Part shown: in pieces, positions 1 to 9,057 of the stretch
Numbering within the stretch: the first letter of the stretch is position 1
Layout of the letters: every line of letters starts with the position of its first letter
NCBI GenBank assembly: GCA_031296755.1
Contig: JAUMMZ010000058.1
Location: 1 to 64,000 of the forward strand
Source: Collinsella sp.
GTDB taxonomy: Bacteria > Actinomycetota > Coriobacteriia > Coriobacteriales > Coriobacteriaceae
Direction: 5' to 3'
Length of the DNA stretch: 64,000 nt
Position numbers and translations under genes: made by a program
Notes under the pieces: generated by a model
The model's input: the letters and a program-made list of their open reading frames with translations, nothing else
Database searches by the model: none
Told to the model about the DNA's origin: nothing

Positions 1-253
1 AGCATGGGAGCCCCTTCCATGAATGCGGCGTGGCCGCCGCGGCTGAATTAGACACTCACCATTGTCGGCCTAATCCGCGGTCTTTCATGCAGCAGGGGCT
101 CTCAATGTTTTTATGTCCTGCTCATATCGTCTGTGCCGGCAGAAAGGGACTGTCCCCAACTGCCGGGCGGGAGCGTTTAGCGGTACAGCTGCCGGCTGGG
201 CAGGCTGAGCTGGTATCCTTATGCGGTAATGTCTCGATTCGTTAGGATTGCAT

Positions 254-3058
254 GTGAGAGCTGCCACTGTCCTTCGTTCAGTTATATATCGCACCCTGGC
301 CGTCGCGCTTGCCGCGCTCGTCGTACTGAGCACCATCATGCCCGCCCCCGCCTATGCCGCCAATACCGATCAGCAAGTCAAGACGGTCCGCGTCGGCTGG
401 CTCGTCAGCAACGAGGGCTTCCAGGACGGCACCCCCGGCGAGCGCCTCTCGGGATGGGGTTACGAGTACCTCCAGACCCTGTCGTACTACACGTCCGGCT
501 GGCGGTACGAATACGTCTCCGGCACCTTCACCGAGCTTATGGACATGCTCGAGGCAGGCAAGATCGACCTCATGCCCAACATCTCCTACTCCGAGGAACG
601 CGCCCAAAAGCTGCTCTTTTCCTCGAACCCCGAGGGCACCGAACGCTACTACATCTACGCCAGGCCCGACCGTGACGACCTTGCAAAGGGTGACCCTCAA
701 GCACTCCAGGGTCTCACTATCGGTTGCAACCCCGACGTCATGCAAACCTTCGTTGGCCAGCAATGGCTCGCCAGCGAAGGAATCGCCTGCACATACAAGG
801 AGTATGACGGAGGATCCGATCTCTTTGACGCGCTCGCAAACGACGAAGTCGATGCCGTCATCATGAACGACACAATCTCGTCGCCCAATGCCTCCCCCAT
901 GTTCTACATTGGTTCGAACGACTACTACTTTGCCGTTCCCAAAAGCCGCCCCGACCTGATGGACGACATCAATGCTGCCATGACGGCAATCGCCCGCGTC
1001 AACCCACGCTATAACGACGAAGTAAAATCTCACTACTCGACCCAAAACAGCGGCTCATCATCGCTCAACGGCCCCGAACGTTCCTGGCTCAAAGCAAATG
1101 ACAACACCATCACGCTCGGCTACATTACGGGCAAACTCCCCTACTGCAACGAGGACGAAGACGGCGAAATGGAAGGCTCGCTCGCATCGCTTGCGACGAC
1201 GCTACACGATAAATTTGGCATTACGGTCAAAACCGTCGCCTTTGATAGCTACAAGATGATGTCAAAGGCCCTGTCAAAGGGAAGCATAGACGTTGCGCTG
1301 CCGGTATACCGAGATTACTGGTTTGCCGAGCAAACAGGCGTTGTGCAGTCGATATCGTTGGGGACCATATCCCTCACCGCCATCCACACCGGCAGCAACC
1401 TGAACAAAGACCTTCAGAACATCGCCTGTACCAAATCATCGTTTGTCAACAAAAATGCACTTGAAAGTCTGTTCCCCACAGCGACCGTAACCGAATACCA
1501 ATCCGACGATGAAGCGTTCGACGCCCTCAGGAAGGGAACGGCGCACTGCATCGTCGCTCCCAGTTCACGCGTAAAAACCATCGGTGACCGTTACGATCTC
1601 GAGGACTGCGAGACGACCGAGCTCCCTGACACCTGTGAAATCTCGTGCTGGATTTCGCGCGGAAAACCCGAGCTGTTGGGAATCATCAACAAGGGCATCA
1701 TCAATGCCGGAGAATCGCTCTCCGCAAGCAATTTCTCCTCCACGTCGTACACGGCCCAGGAATCCAACACGCTTCAATTCCTTTATCGCAACCGCACCGC
1801 CATTGCAGCTACCCTCATCGGTATGTTGTCGGTCGGCATCGTCCTGCTCATCTGGGCGCTCGTGCGCGCTCGAACCGAGCGCAAAAAAGCCGATGCCGCC
1901 AACGCCGCTAAGACGGCATTCCTCACGCGCATGAGCCACGACATCCGTACGCCGCTCAACGGTATCCTGGGCCTTATCGAGATCGAGGAATTGAAGGAAG
2001 GCGACATGCAAGTCGCCCGCGAGAGCCGTGCCAAGGCGCGCGTTGCCGCCAATCACCTGCTCTCGCTGATCAACGACATCCTCGAGATGGGCAAAATCGA
2101 AGACCGCAAGCTAACACTGGAGCATGCGCCTTTTAACCTCAAAGAGCTCTGTGACGATACACTGGTGCTGTGCAAGCTCCGCGCGTCCAGTAACGGCATC
2201 ACAATGCAGGACAATAGTCTGCCGTACGCCACGGGGCCATACATGATCGGCAGTCCCACCCATATCCGACAGATCATGATCAACCTGTTAGACAACAGCA
2301 TTAAGTACAACAAGCACGGCGGCTCCGTCACCTTTAGCTCAAAGACCAAGCCACTCGATAACGGGCGCGCGCTCTTTTGCTTTAGCGTTTCGGATACCGG
2401 CATTGGCATGGCTCCCAAGTTTTTAAAGCATATCTATGAGCCGTTTGCCCAAGAAGGTGACGATGCGCGCAGCAAGTTCCAAGGAACCGGCATGGGCATG
2501 CCAATCGTCAAGTCGCTTATTGAACTGATGGGCGGCACCATCGAAGTCACCAGCGAGCTCCATGTGGGCACCACGTTCTACGTGGAAATTCCGCTCGATA
2601 TCGACAAGAACCCCCAGGCGCGGACGGATACGGTCGAGAAGGCGCTCGACTGCTCGCTTGCCAACATGAACGTGCTGCTCGCCGAAGACAACGAATTGAA
2701 TGCCGAGATTGCCCAGGCGCTGCTAGAATCCGAGGGCGTCGTGGTCACCCGCGCCGTCAACGGCAACGAAGTCGTCGATCTGTACCTGTCTCATCCCGCC
2801 GGCAGCTTCGATGCGATCCTGATGGACATTATGATGCCGGACATGGACGGTTACGAGGCAACCCGCGCGATTCGTCTGAGCGAGAAGGTCGATGCAGCCG
2901 ATATCCCCATCATCGCGCTCACCGCCAATGCCTTTGCCGAAGACGCCAAGGCGGCACACGACGCCGGCATGAACGCCCATCTGTCCAAACCGCTCGACTT
3001 TAACAAGCTCAAAAACATACTCGCCCGCATCAAGAAAAACGGATCCGTTTCGCTATAG
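254..3058 (+). CDS. Hybrid sensor histidine kinase with two periplasmic-binding-type sensor domains and a C-terminal receiver
   Basis: BvgS-like membrane sensor of 934 residues. After an N-terminal signal (APAYAA cleavage region near residue 34) come two solute-binding-protein-type domains (about 40-265 and 280-500), one membrane segment near 515-540, a HisKA domain with the phospho-acceptor in MSHDIRTPLNG (His562), a HATPase domain (DNSIKYN, DTGIGM, GTGMGMP) and a receiver domain with LMDIMMPD (Asp858). No HPt or DNA-binding output follows, so the phosphate must pass to an unlinked partner. The GTG at 254 is preferred over a TTG at 248 because the AGGA at 244-247 is correctly spaced only for it. 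The receiver motif DNELNAEIAQ closely matches that of the kinase at 3650-5842, so the two are paralogues. Function is clear by domain; the ligand is unknown, probably an amino acid or similar small solute. Confidence 0.88.
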   Translation: MRAATVLRSVIYRTLAVALAALVVLSTIMPAPAYAANTDQQVKTVRVGWLVSNEGFQDGTPGERLSGWGYEYLQTLSYYTSGWRYEYVSGTFTELMDMLEAGKIDLMPNISYSEERAQKLLFSSNPEGTERYYIYARPDRDDLAKGDPQALQGLTIGCNPDVMQTFVGQQWLASEGIACTYKEYDGGSDLFDALANDEVDAVIMNDTISSPNASPMFYIGSNDYYFAVPKSRPDLMDDINAAMTAIARVNPRYNDEVKSHYSTQNSGSSSLNGPERSWLKANDNTITLGYITGKLPYCNEDEDGEMEGSLASLATTLHDKFGITVKTVAFDSYKMMSKALSKGSIDVALPVYRDYWFAEQTGVVQSISLGTISLTAIHTGSNLNKDLQNIACTKSSFVNKNALESLFPTATVTEYQSDDEAFDALRKGTAHCIVAPSSRVKTIGDRYDLEDCETTELPDTCEISCWISRGKPELLGIINKGIINAGESLSASNFSSTSYTAQESNTLQFLYRNRTAIAATLIGMLSVGIVLLIWALVRARTERKKADAANAAKTAFLTRMSHDIRTPLNGILGLIEIEELKEGDMQVARESRAKARVAANHLLSLINDILEMGKIEDRKLTLEHAPFNLKELCDDTLVLCKLRASSNGITMQDNSLPYATGPYMIGSPTHIRQIMINLLDNSIKYNKHGGSVTFSSKTKPLDNGRALFCFSVSDTGIGMAPKFLKHIYEPFAQEGDDARSKFQGTGMGMPIVKSLIELMGGTIEVTSELHVGTTFYVEIPLDIDKNPQARTDTVEKALDCSLANMNVLLAEDNELNAEIAQALLESEGVVVTRAVNGNEVVDLYLSHPAGSFDAILMDIMMPDMDGYEATRAIRLSEKVDAADIPIIALTANAFAEDAKAAHDAGMNAHLSKPLDFNKLKNILARIKKNGSVSL

Positions 3059-3100
3059 TTTGTGCTCAACCACCACGCACGACCAGAAAGGAAGCCAACG

Positions 3101-3580
3101 ATGTTTAGGCCCTTACGTCGAAAGAAACGCGCCATCACCGACGAGGAAGCGCGCGAACTGCTCGCTACCTGCAAGCGCGGCGTCTTTGCCGTCAACGGCG
3201 ACGATGGCTACCCGTACGCCATTCCCGTCAACTACTTCTTTGACGCCGAACACGACAAGATCTATTTCCATGGCGCCAAAGCCGGCCACAAGGTCGACGC
3301 ACTCAAGCGCGATGACAAGGTCTGCTTTACCGTATACGGCAACGAGTGGTACCAGGACGGTGACTGGGCTCCCTACGTTATGAGCACCGTCGTCTTTGGC
3401 CGTTGTCGCCTGGCGAATGACACCCCCGCGTTTATCGAGGACAAAGTCCGCCAGCTCGCCCTTAAGTACTACCCTTCTGCCGAAGAAGTCGAAGAGGAAA
3501 TCGCCAAGGACATCAAGGGCGTCCAGCTCTACGAGATTTCGATTGAGCATCTTTGCGGCAAGCAGATTCAAGAAAAGTAA
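3101..3580 (+). CDS. Pyridoxamine 5'-phosphate oxidase-fold (NimA-like) flavin-binding protein
   Basis: A 159-residue protein of the split-barrel FMN-binding family that includes NimA-type nitroimidazole reductases and general stress proteins. Typical features are the opening ITDEEARELLA, the YPYAIPVNYFF strand and YFHGAKAGHKVDAL, where the HGAKxGHK segment normally contacts flavin phosphate. The ATG at 3101 is chosen because AGAAAGGAAG ends seven bases upstream; an in-frame extension to 3062 has no ribosome binding site. It lies 42 bases after the hybrid kinase on the same strand and ends before a strong hairpin, so it may be read through from the kinase. Substrate cannot be told from sequence. 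Confidence 0.82.
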   Translation: MFRPLRRKKRAITDEEARELLATCKRGVFAVNGDDGYPYAIPVNYFFDAEHDKIYFHGAKAGHKVDALKRDDKVCFTVYGNEWYQDGDWAPYVMSTVVFGRCRLANDTPAFIEDKVRQLALKYYPSAEEVEEEIAKDIKGVQLYEISIEHLCGKQIQEK

Positions 3581-3607
3581 GCCCCTCAACAGGCCTCATC
3601 AATAATA

Positions 3608-3647
3608 ATATGGCCCAGTTCCAACCCACCTTGGAACCGGGCCATAT
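3608..3647. terminator. Bidirectional hairpin terminator between convergent genes
   Basis: Arms 3608-3624 and 3631-3647 are 17 bases long with one mismatch, separated by a six-base loop. It sits exactly between the PNPOx gene on the plus strand and the second hybrid kinase on the minus strand, so it probably stops both transcripts. Confidence 0.8.
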
Positions 3648-3649
3648 GC

Positions 3650-5842
3650 TTATGAAGCGTCGGCGGCGATGTGCGCTAGCGCCTCGACGAGCTCTTGCGA
3701 GCTCACAGGTTTGCTCAGGTGCGCGTTCATGCCCGCCTCACGCGAAAGCCTACGGTCGTCGGCAAAGGCGTTGGCACTCACGGCGATAATCGGCGTGGTC
3801 GCGACATCCTCGCGATCGAGTGCTCGAATCTGACGCGTGGCCTCAAGGCCATCGATGCCAGGCATCATGATGTCCATCAACACCACGTCGTACTCGTGCG
3901 GTGCGCTCGCGGTAAACATCTCGACGGCAGACTCACCATCCTTAGCATGCGTCACGATGGCACCGGCACGGCTGAGCGTAAACTGCGCGATCTCGGCATT
4001 CAGATCGTTATCCTCTACGAGCAAAACGCGCAAGCCCTGGAGCGCATCGCCGTCTCCCGCATCCGCGGGAACTGCCTGAGGAATCTCGGAGCGGTCGCAC
4101 TTCTCGAACGGCAGGCGAATGGTAAACGTCGTCCCCTGCCCCAAGACACTCGTAAAGCTCATGGTTCCGCCCATAAGCTCGACCAGCTGTTTTGCGATAG
4201 GCGCGCCCAGGCCAGTTCCCGATGAAGCGCCTTCCACCTGCTGCTCCTCGCGGCAAAACGGCTCGTAGAGGTGCTTTTGGAACTCCTCGCTCATGCCAAT
4301 ACCGTTGTCGGCGATCGTGTATTCATAGACGGGGACGCCATCCGCTGGCTCCACCTCGCGGCACACCAGGCGGACATAGCCGCCCTGGCGGTTGTACTTG
4401 ACGGCATTGCCGGCAATATTGAGCAACAAACGCTTGAGGTGCGTCACGCTCACCCGCGCATAGGGATGATTAAGCGTCTGCTGGTCGGAGATAATTGTCA
4501 CCAGACGCTCCTCGGCCTGGCGCTCCAGAATATCGCGCACTTCACAGTTGAGGGCCACCAAATTTATGGGCACGAGGTTCAGGTCGACCTGCCCGCTCTC
4601 CAGGCGGCTCATATCGAGTGCCTCGTTGGCAAGGTCGAGCAGCAGTCCCGATGCCGTCCAGATCTTTGAGCGGCACTCGGTCTGCTTTTGCAGATCGTCC
4701 GCATTGGCATCGCCGACCTCAACCATGCCGCGAATGCCGTTGATGGGCGTGCGCAGATCGTGGCTCATGCGACGCAGAAACTCCGTCTTTGCCGAGTTGG
4801 CAGACGAGGCCTCACGCGCCGCCTTTGCCAGCTTGTCGCCATAGTCGCGCTCCTGCTGCAGCAAGTCCGTCAAACGTCGACGATCAGCGCGGCGACGCAC
4901 CGTCACAACAACGGCTATAACACCGCCGTAGAGCACCAGCACGCCGGCGGCAACAGCCGCGGCGACCTCAAAGTAGCGCTGCGCCGAGGCATAGGTGTAC
5001 ACATAGAATTTGTGCGCTTTTCCAAATGTGCCCAAATACCACTCGCCGTCGGCGTTAACCAATCTGACCTTACCAGCCAGGCATCGATCCTTAATACCGT
5101 CGACAATAAAGACATCCGTCGCAGGCAGATCGAACACGCCCAATACGGTGGGTTCAACGGCATTGGTCGCAACGACCTTGCCGTCGCTTTCGATCACGAT
5201 ATTGCCGCTATCGATGGTTTCATAGCCATCAAGCAAGCTCTGCAGTTTGAGTGTATTGCTCGCGACCGCCTTGGCGCTCTGGTGCCTCACTGCGACAACG
5301 ATGCCCTCGCCATCCTGCCGAGTCACGCAGCCGATGTCTGCGACCGAATCATCCGCAAGCGTGATACGGGCGGTATAGGACTTAAGCGGATGGGCCGCCA
5401 CCTCCAACACGGGCGCTTCCTTGAAATACGTAGCGAGCGACTCGCAGCCCACGTCATCCGTCGAGCACTCGGACACCAAGCTGCCCGATGCGTCCGTCAC
5501 GATCAGTGCACTCACATTGAACTGGTCGGCATATTGCTCCAGCGTGGCGTTATCCACCGAGCCGTCGCGTTCCATATCGCGCGCTGTCTCTCCGGCAATC
5601 TCCATAACGCGAATCAGGTTTTTGGTCGCATAGGCGCTGTTGAACGCATCGTAGGAAAGGCTCTGCGTCGCCACGTAATCGACAACGTCGGCAAAGCGCT
5701 GCTCGGCTTGGGCCGTCGTGTAACCATAGCTCATCATGCCGGCAGCAACCGAGAGCGCTATCCCCAGCAGAGCGACAAGGAGCCATGCCCCTGCCGAACG
5801 ATTGCCCCGCTCCTGAGCGGCGCGGTCGGGCACATCGATCAT
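3650..5842 (-). CDS. Hybrid sensor histidine kinase with C-terminal receiver
   Basis: A 730-residue membrane kinase. One membrane segment lies near residues 20-40 and a second near 285-310, enclosing an extracytoplasmic sensor of about 240 residues that I do not recognise by motif. A HisKA domain follows (MSHDLRTPINGIRG, His361), then HATPase (GNAVKYN, DNGIGM, GTGLGAP) and a receiver ending in VLMDIMMPG. As in the kinase at 254-3058 there is no output or HPt domain. The ATG overlaps the stop of the upstream solute-binding lipoprotein gene by four bases (ATGA), so the two are translationally coupled; the lipoprotein is the likely ligand-presenting partner. Confidence 0.87.
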   Translation of the reverse strand: MIDVPDRAAQERGNRSAGAWLLVALLGIALSVAAGMMSYGYTTAQAEQRFADVVDYVATQSLSYDAFNSAYATKNLIRVMEIAGETARDMERDGSVDNATLEQYADQFNVSALIVTDASGSLVSECSTDDVGCESLATYFKEAPVLEVAAHPLKSYTARITLADDSVADIGCVTRQDGEGIVVAVRHQSAKAVASNTLKLQSLLDGYETIDSGNIVIESDGKVVATNAVEPTVLGVFDLPATDVFIVDGIKDRCLAGKVRLVNADGEWYLGTFGKAHKFYVYTYASAQRYFEVAAAVAAGVLVLYGGVIAVVVTVRRRADRRRLTDLLQQERDYGDKLAKAAREASSANSAKTEFLRRMSHDLRTPINGIRGMVEVGDANADDLQKQTECRSKIWTASGLLLDLANEALDMSRLESGQVDLNLVPINLVALNCEVRDILERQAEERLVTIISDQQTLNHPYARVSVTHLKRLLLNIAGNAVKYNRQGGYVRLVCREVEPADGVPVYEYTIADNGIGMSEEFQKHLYEPFCREEQQVEGASSGTGLGAPIAKQLVELMGGTMSFTSVLGQGTTFTIRLPFEKCDRSEIPQAVPADAGDGDALQGLRVLLVEDNDLNAEIAQFTLSRAGAIVTHAKDGESAVEMFTASAPHEYDVVLMDIMMPGIDGLEATRQIRALDREDVATTPIIAVSANAFADDRRLSREAGMNAHLSKPVSSQELVEALAHIAADAS

Positions 5843-6708
5843 GACAGGCCCTCCATATTCAAAAATGGCGAAGGGTCATCAAAGTACTTTGACACCAGGC
5901 GTTCCATGGTGCCATCGGCAAGCATTTCCTGGTAGGCATGAGCGAGCTTGACGTCGATGCCGCGCGTATCGTTGATATCGAAAGCGGTGCCCAAACCGAC
6001 CTCTAGCAGCGGCTCATCCAGAATGCGATACGTCACACCATAATCTTTTTCGTAGGTGAGCAGCGAGGACTCATGCGCGGCGATGGCATCGACCAGGCCT
6101 TCGACGAGCGCCGGGTTCAGGTATGAGCGGTCCGAAAAGCTGTAGAGCTCCTTGATCTGCGGAACGTTTTCATTTGTATGATTGAGCAAAATGTCCTCGG
6201 GCTTGGTGGTGGACTGAACGGCCACGACCTTGTCCTCAAGATCGGCAAGCGTGTAGATATCGCTCGCGGGATCGACCGCGACCACCTGGCGGCTCGCAAG
6301 GTACGGGCCGGCCCAACGATACTCGTTTTCGCGACCCGTCATGCTAAAGCTGCCCATGACACAATCGAGTTCGCCGCTCGCCAGCAGCTCTTTCTTCTTT
6401 TCCCAATCGATCAGCTGGTACTTTGGCTTGTAACCAATGCGGGCCAAAGCCTCGGTCAATATCTCGACATCCAGGCCAACGATATCGCCGTACTCGTCGG
6501 TATACACAAACGGCGGATAGAGGTCGCTGCCGACGTTGAGCGTCTTAAGGTCGTCGTCTTTGGCCTGCAAGGCATCCAGACCTTCTAATGCAGACGTCGA
6601 GGCTCCGTCATTCGACCCGGAACAGCCGGCTATCGCTACGGCAAAGGCGCACGCCACCGCAAGCGCGACAAACAACGAAATGGCAACCGAGCGACGGGGT
6701 CTTTTCAT
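5839..6708 (-). CDS. Amino-acid-type solute-binding lipoprotein coupled to a sensor kinase
   Basis: A 289-residue extracytoplasmic binding protein of the SBP_bac_3 family. The start at 6708 gives MKRPRRSVAIS, a hydrophobic stretch and a lipobox IAGC followed by SGSND, so it is a lipoprotein; a GGAG lies five bases upstream. The folded part has family landmarks: LNVGSDLYPPFVYTDEYG, GLDVEILTEALARIGYKPKY, LASGELDCVMGSFS and the hinge segment DLEDKVVAVQSTT. No ABC permease or ATPase is adjacent; instead the next gene is a hybrid kinase overlapping by four bases. This suggests a sensing role rather than uptake. The ligand is unknown. Confidence 0.87.
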   Translation of the reverse strand: MKRPRRSVAISLFVALAVACAFAVAIAGCSGSNDGASTSALEGLDALQAKDDDLKTLNVGSDLYPPFVYTDEYGDIVGLDVEILTEALARIGYKPKYQLIDWEKKKELLASGELDCVMGSFSMTGRENEYRWAGPYLASRQVVAVDPASDIYTLADLEDKVVAVQSTTKPEDILLNHTNENVPQIKELYSFSDRSYLNPALVEGLVDAIAAHESSLLTYEKDYGVTYRILDEPLLEVGLGTAFDINDTRGIDVKLAHAYQEMLADGTMERLVSKYFDDPSPFLNMEGLS

Positions 6709-6800
6709 CGAGCTCCAGACGATCCTGTTTACAGACTGAAATGGAGAAAATAATAACAAACGAAACCACTCGAGTGCCCAATGGTTACAGACGTTCTACC

Positions 6801-6840
6801 ATGCGGGGCCTTCTAGCCGACTTGGCAGAAGGCCCCACAT
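6801..6840. terminator. Hairpin terminator
   Basis: Arms 6801-6814 and 6827-6840 are complementary over 14 bases with one mismatch, with a GC-rich core GGGGCCTTCT. It lies between the minus-strand aminotransferase gene end (6852) and the promoter region of the SBP-kinase operon, and probably terminates the aminotransferase transcript. Confidence 0.72.
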
Positions 6841-6851
6841 GCAGTGCTCAC

Positions 6852-8066
6852 TTACCGTGCATTAAAAACGTAGCGGTCCAGGCGGTCGCACGCTTCCTTT
6901 ACGCGCGAAAGCGGCAGCGCCAGATTCACGCGAATGTGGCAGGGCCCGTGGAACGGACGGCCGTCCTGATACCCCACGCCCACGCGCGCCCCCTCGTCGA
7001 GCAGCCACTGAATATCGCGGCCATGCTCGCGGCACCACTCGGTGCAGTCCAGAAACACCATGTACGTGCCCTGCGGACGCGAATAAGACACGCCCTCAAA
7101 ATGCTCGTCCACGTAATTGCAGAAGTACTCGATATTGCCGGCAAGCACCTGGTTGAGCTCATCCAGCCACTCGTAGCCTTGCGGCTGGTAGGCACCGATA
7201 AGCGCGTGCATCGAGAGGACGTTCATCTCGTTGTAGTGAGTCTTGTTGGACACGGCACACACGCGGTCGCGCAGCGTCTCGTTGTAGATGATGTGGTAGC
7301 TGCCGACCAGACCCGCCAGGTTAAACGTCTTGCTCGGCGCATAGAGGGCAACCGTGCGCATGCGGGCATCCTCGCTCACCGACTGCGTCGGGATATGCTT
7401 GTGTCCCGGCAGGATGATATCGGACCAAATCTCGTCCGAGATCACCACGCAATCGTGCTGGCGATAGATGTCCATGGCGCGCTCGATTTCGTCGCGCTCC
7501 CATACGCGCCCGCAGGGATTGTGCGGCGAGCAGAACACCGCGGCATGGATGTTGTTTTGGGCGAGTTTGCACTCCATGTCCTCAAAGTCCATGCGCCACA
7601 CGCCCCGGTTGTCGAGTTTAAGCGGGCTGTGGACAATGCGATAGCCCGCGGCCTCGATGGACTTGGTAAAGCCGATGTAGGTGGGGCTGTGGACCAGCAC
7701 CGCATCGCCCGGCTGGACATACGCGCGCAGCGTCGACACGACGCCGCCCAGCACGCCGTTTTCGTAGCCGATATGTTCAGGGCTCAAACCTTCGACGCCA
7801 TTGCGGCGATTCTGCCATTCGATGATGCGATCGAAGTACTCAGCGCGCGGGTTAAAGTAGCCAAACATGGGGTGCTGGGCACGCTGAATGATGTGTTCCT
7901 GGACCGTGGGCACCGTGGCAAAATTCATGTCGGCCACCCACATGGGGATGCGGTCGAAGCCCTCGTCGGGTGCGTTCGGAGCCATACCGGGGATCTCGCC
8001 CCAAGAGTCAACGGCGATGGAGTCCATGCCGTGGCGGTCGATGATTGAAGTGAAGTCGTATTTCAT
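6852..8066 (-). CDS. PatB/MalY-type PLP-dependent C-S lyase (cystathionine beta-lyase-like aminotransferase)
   Basis: A 404-residue class I/II aminotransferase-fold enzyme. The opening (RHGMDSIAVDSWGEIPGM), PMWVADMNFATVP, GYFN and ENGVLGGVV are hallmarks of the MalY/PatB group. The PLP lysine is in SKTFNLAGL and the cofactor-binding segment is CSPHNPCGRVW followed by VVISDEIWSDI. Members cleave C-S bonds of cystathionine or cysteine conjugates, releasing ammonia, pyruvate and a thiol; some also modulate sugar regulators. The ATG at 8066 gives the usual family length. It appears monocistronic, with a hairpin just after its stop. Confidence 0.87.
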   Translation of the reverse strand: MKYDFTSIIDRHGMDSIAVDSWGEIPGMAPNAPDEGFDRIPMWVADMNFATVPTVQEHIIQRAQHPMFGYFNPRAEYFDRIIEWQNRRNGVEGLSPEHIGYENGVLGGVVSTLRAYVQPGDAVLVHSPTYIGFTKSIEAAGYRIVHSPLKLDNRGVWRMDFEDMECKLAQNNIHAAVFCSPHNPCGRVWERDEIERAMDIYRQHDCVVISDEIWSDIILPGHKHIPTQSVSEDARMRTVALYAPSKTFNLAGLVGSYHIIYNETLRDRVCAVSNKTHYNEMNVLSMHALIGAYQPQGYEWLDELNQVLAGNIEYFCNYVDEHFEGVSYSRPQGTYMVFLDCTEWCREHGRDIQWLLDEGARVGVGYQDGRPFHGPCHIRVNLALPLSRVKEACDRLDRYVFNAR

Positions 8067-8178
8067 GCTGGACCCCCGTGCAAAGTAGACTGTTTCGATA
8101 GGCGCTATTGTCCACCAGCACGGGCGGTTTTGGCGCGGGGTTTGGCGCTTAATTTGACGGGTGCGGGCGAATGGCTGG

Positions 8179-8925
8179 TTAGTCTCGCGCGTCGTTGACG
8201 GCGACTACGGTTAGCTGGGTTTCATCGACCGTAAACGATATGTCGAGCCCGGCGTAAGCCAAGTGGTAAATGCGGTTTGGCTCGTGCTTGCTGCCTGCGC
8301 GGCGTGGGTCTTGGCGAAGGACTTCGACCAAGCCGGGGAGCTTTGCGGGCGGGACCATATCCTGTAGCGCTTGCGGAAACTCAACATCGAGCTCTTGCCA
8401 CGGAGCATCCTCAATCCAGCCGCCGGTCGCATCCGGGTGACAGTCCGCAAACGGAATGTAGGGCTTAATGTCGTAGATGGGCGTACCGTCGCGCAGATCT
8501 GCTCCCAGCACATGGATGATGGGGCCGTCGTCGGTAAGCTCCACGCGGTCGAGCTTAACGCAGGTGAGACCGATGGGATTAGGGCGAAACGGACTGCGCG
8601 TGGCAAGCACGCCCACGCGCTCGGCTCCACCCAGACGCGGCGGGCGCACGGTTTTCGACCACTTGACGTTGGTGCCGGACCTGTCCTGCGTTTTAGCGTC
8701 GACGGCAATATCCTTAGCCGTGCCGCCGGGCGTTCCGTTTTCGAAGCGCCACAGCAGCCACAGGTGAGAGAAGGAGTCCAGACCCTCAACCGCTGCATTG
8801 GAGGCAAATTCCGGCTCAAAAACGATGCGTCCCTGCAGATGGGGCGCCAAAAAGCTGTTGCGCGGGATGCCGAACTTCTGCGGCAGGTCGGTATGTATGT
8901 GTGCGATAGGTTCCATGCCGGTCAT
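8179..8925 (-). CDS. trmO: tRNA (N6-threonylcarbamoyladenosine37-N6)-methyltransferase, TrmO/YaeB family
   Basis: A TrmO-family SAM-dependent enzyme that methylates t6A37 in tRNA. The fold signature is strong: IHTDLPQKFGIPRNS, FSHLWLLWRF, VRPPRLGGAERVGVLATRSPFRPNPIGLT across the SAM site (read in pieces), and DGTPIYDIKPYIPFAD. A much longer reading frame extends to 9111, but its first 60 residues have no family resemblance and overlap the promoter of the divergent regulator at 9058, so the start is placed at the ATG at 8925, or the ATG at 8916; neither has a clear ribosome binding site. It ends about 110 bases from the divergent start of the PatB gene. Confidence 0.87.
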   Translation of the reverse strand: MTGMEPIAHIHTDLPQKFGIPRNSFLAPHLQGRIVFEPEFASNAAVEGLDSFSHLWLLWRFENGTPGGTAKDIAVDAKTQDRSGTNVKWSKTVRPPRLGGAERVGVLATRSPFRPNPIGLTCVKLDRVELTDDGPIIHVLGADLRDGTPIYDIKPYIPFADCHPDATGGWIEDAPWQELDVEFPQALQDMVPPAKLPGLVEVLRQDPRRAGSKHEPNRIYHLAYAGLDISFTVDETQLTVVAVNDARD

Positions 8926-9057
8926 TGTACGGCATGGAGGCGTGGGGCGTTGCGCGCAATTCTTCGCCGCGGACTCCTGTCGTGCAACCAACGGTTGCTT
9001 GGAAGGGCGCCTGCCGCCGCGTATGCTTAAGCCATCAACCAGCAGAAAGGAGCCGCT

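Noticed and set aside
1..250. Short frames and an imperfect inverted repeat (GGAGCCCC near 7 against GGGGCTC near 97) at the left edge
   Set aside because: No coding evidence; the repeat may be the terminator of a gene outside the window but is too imperfect to call.
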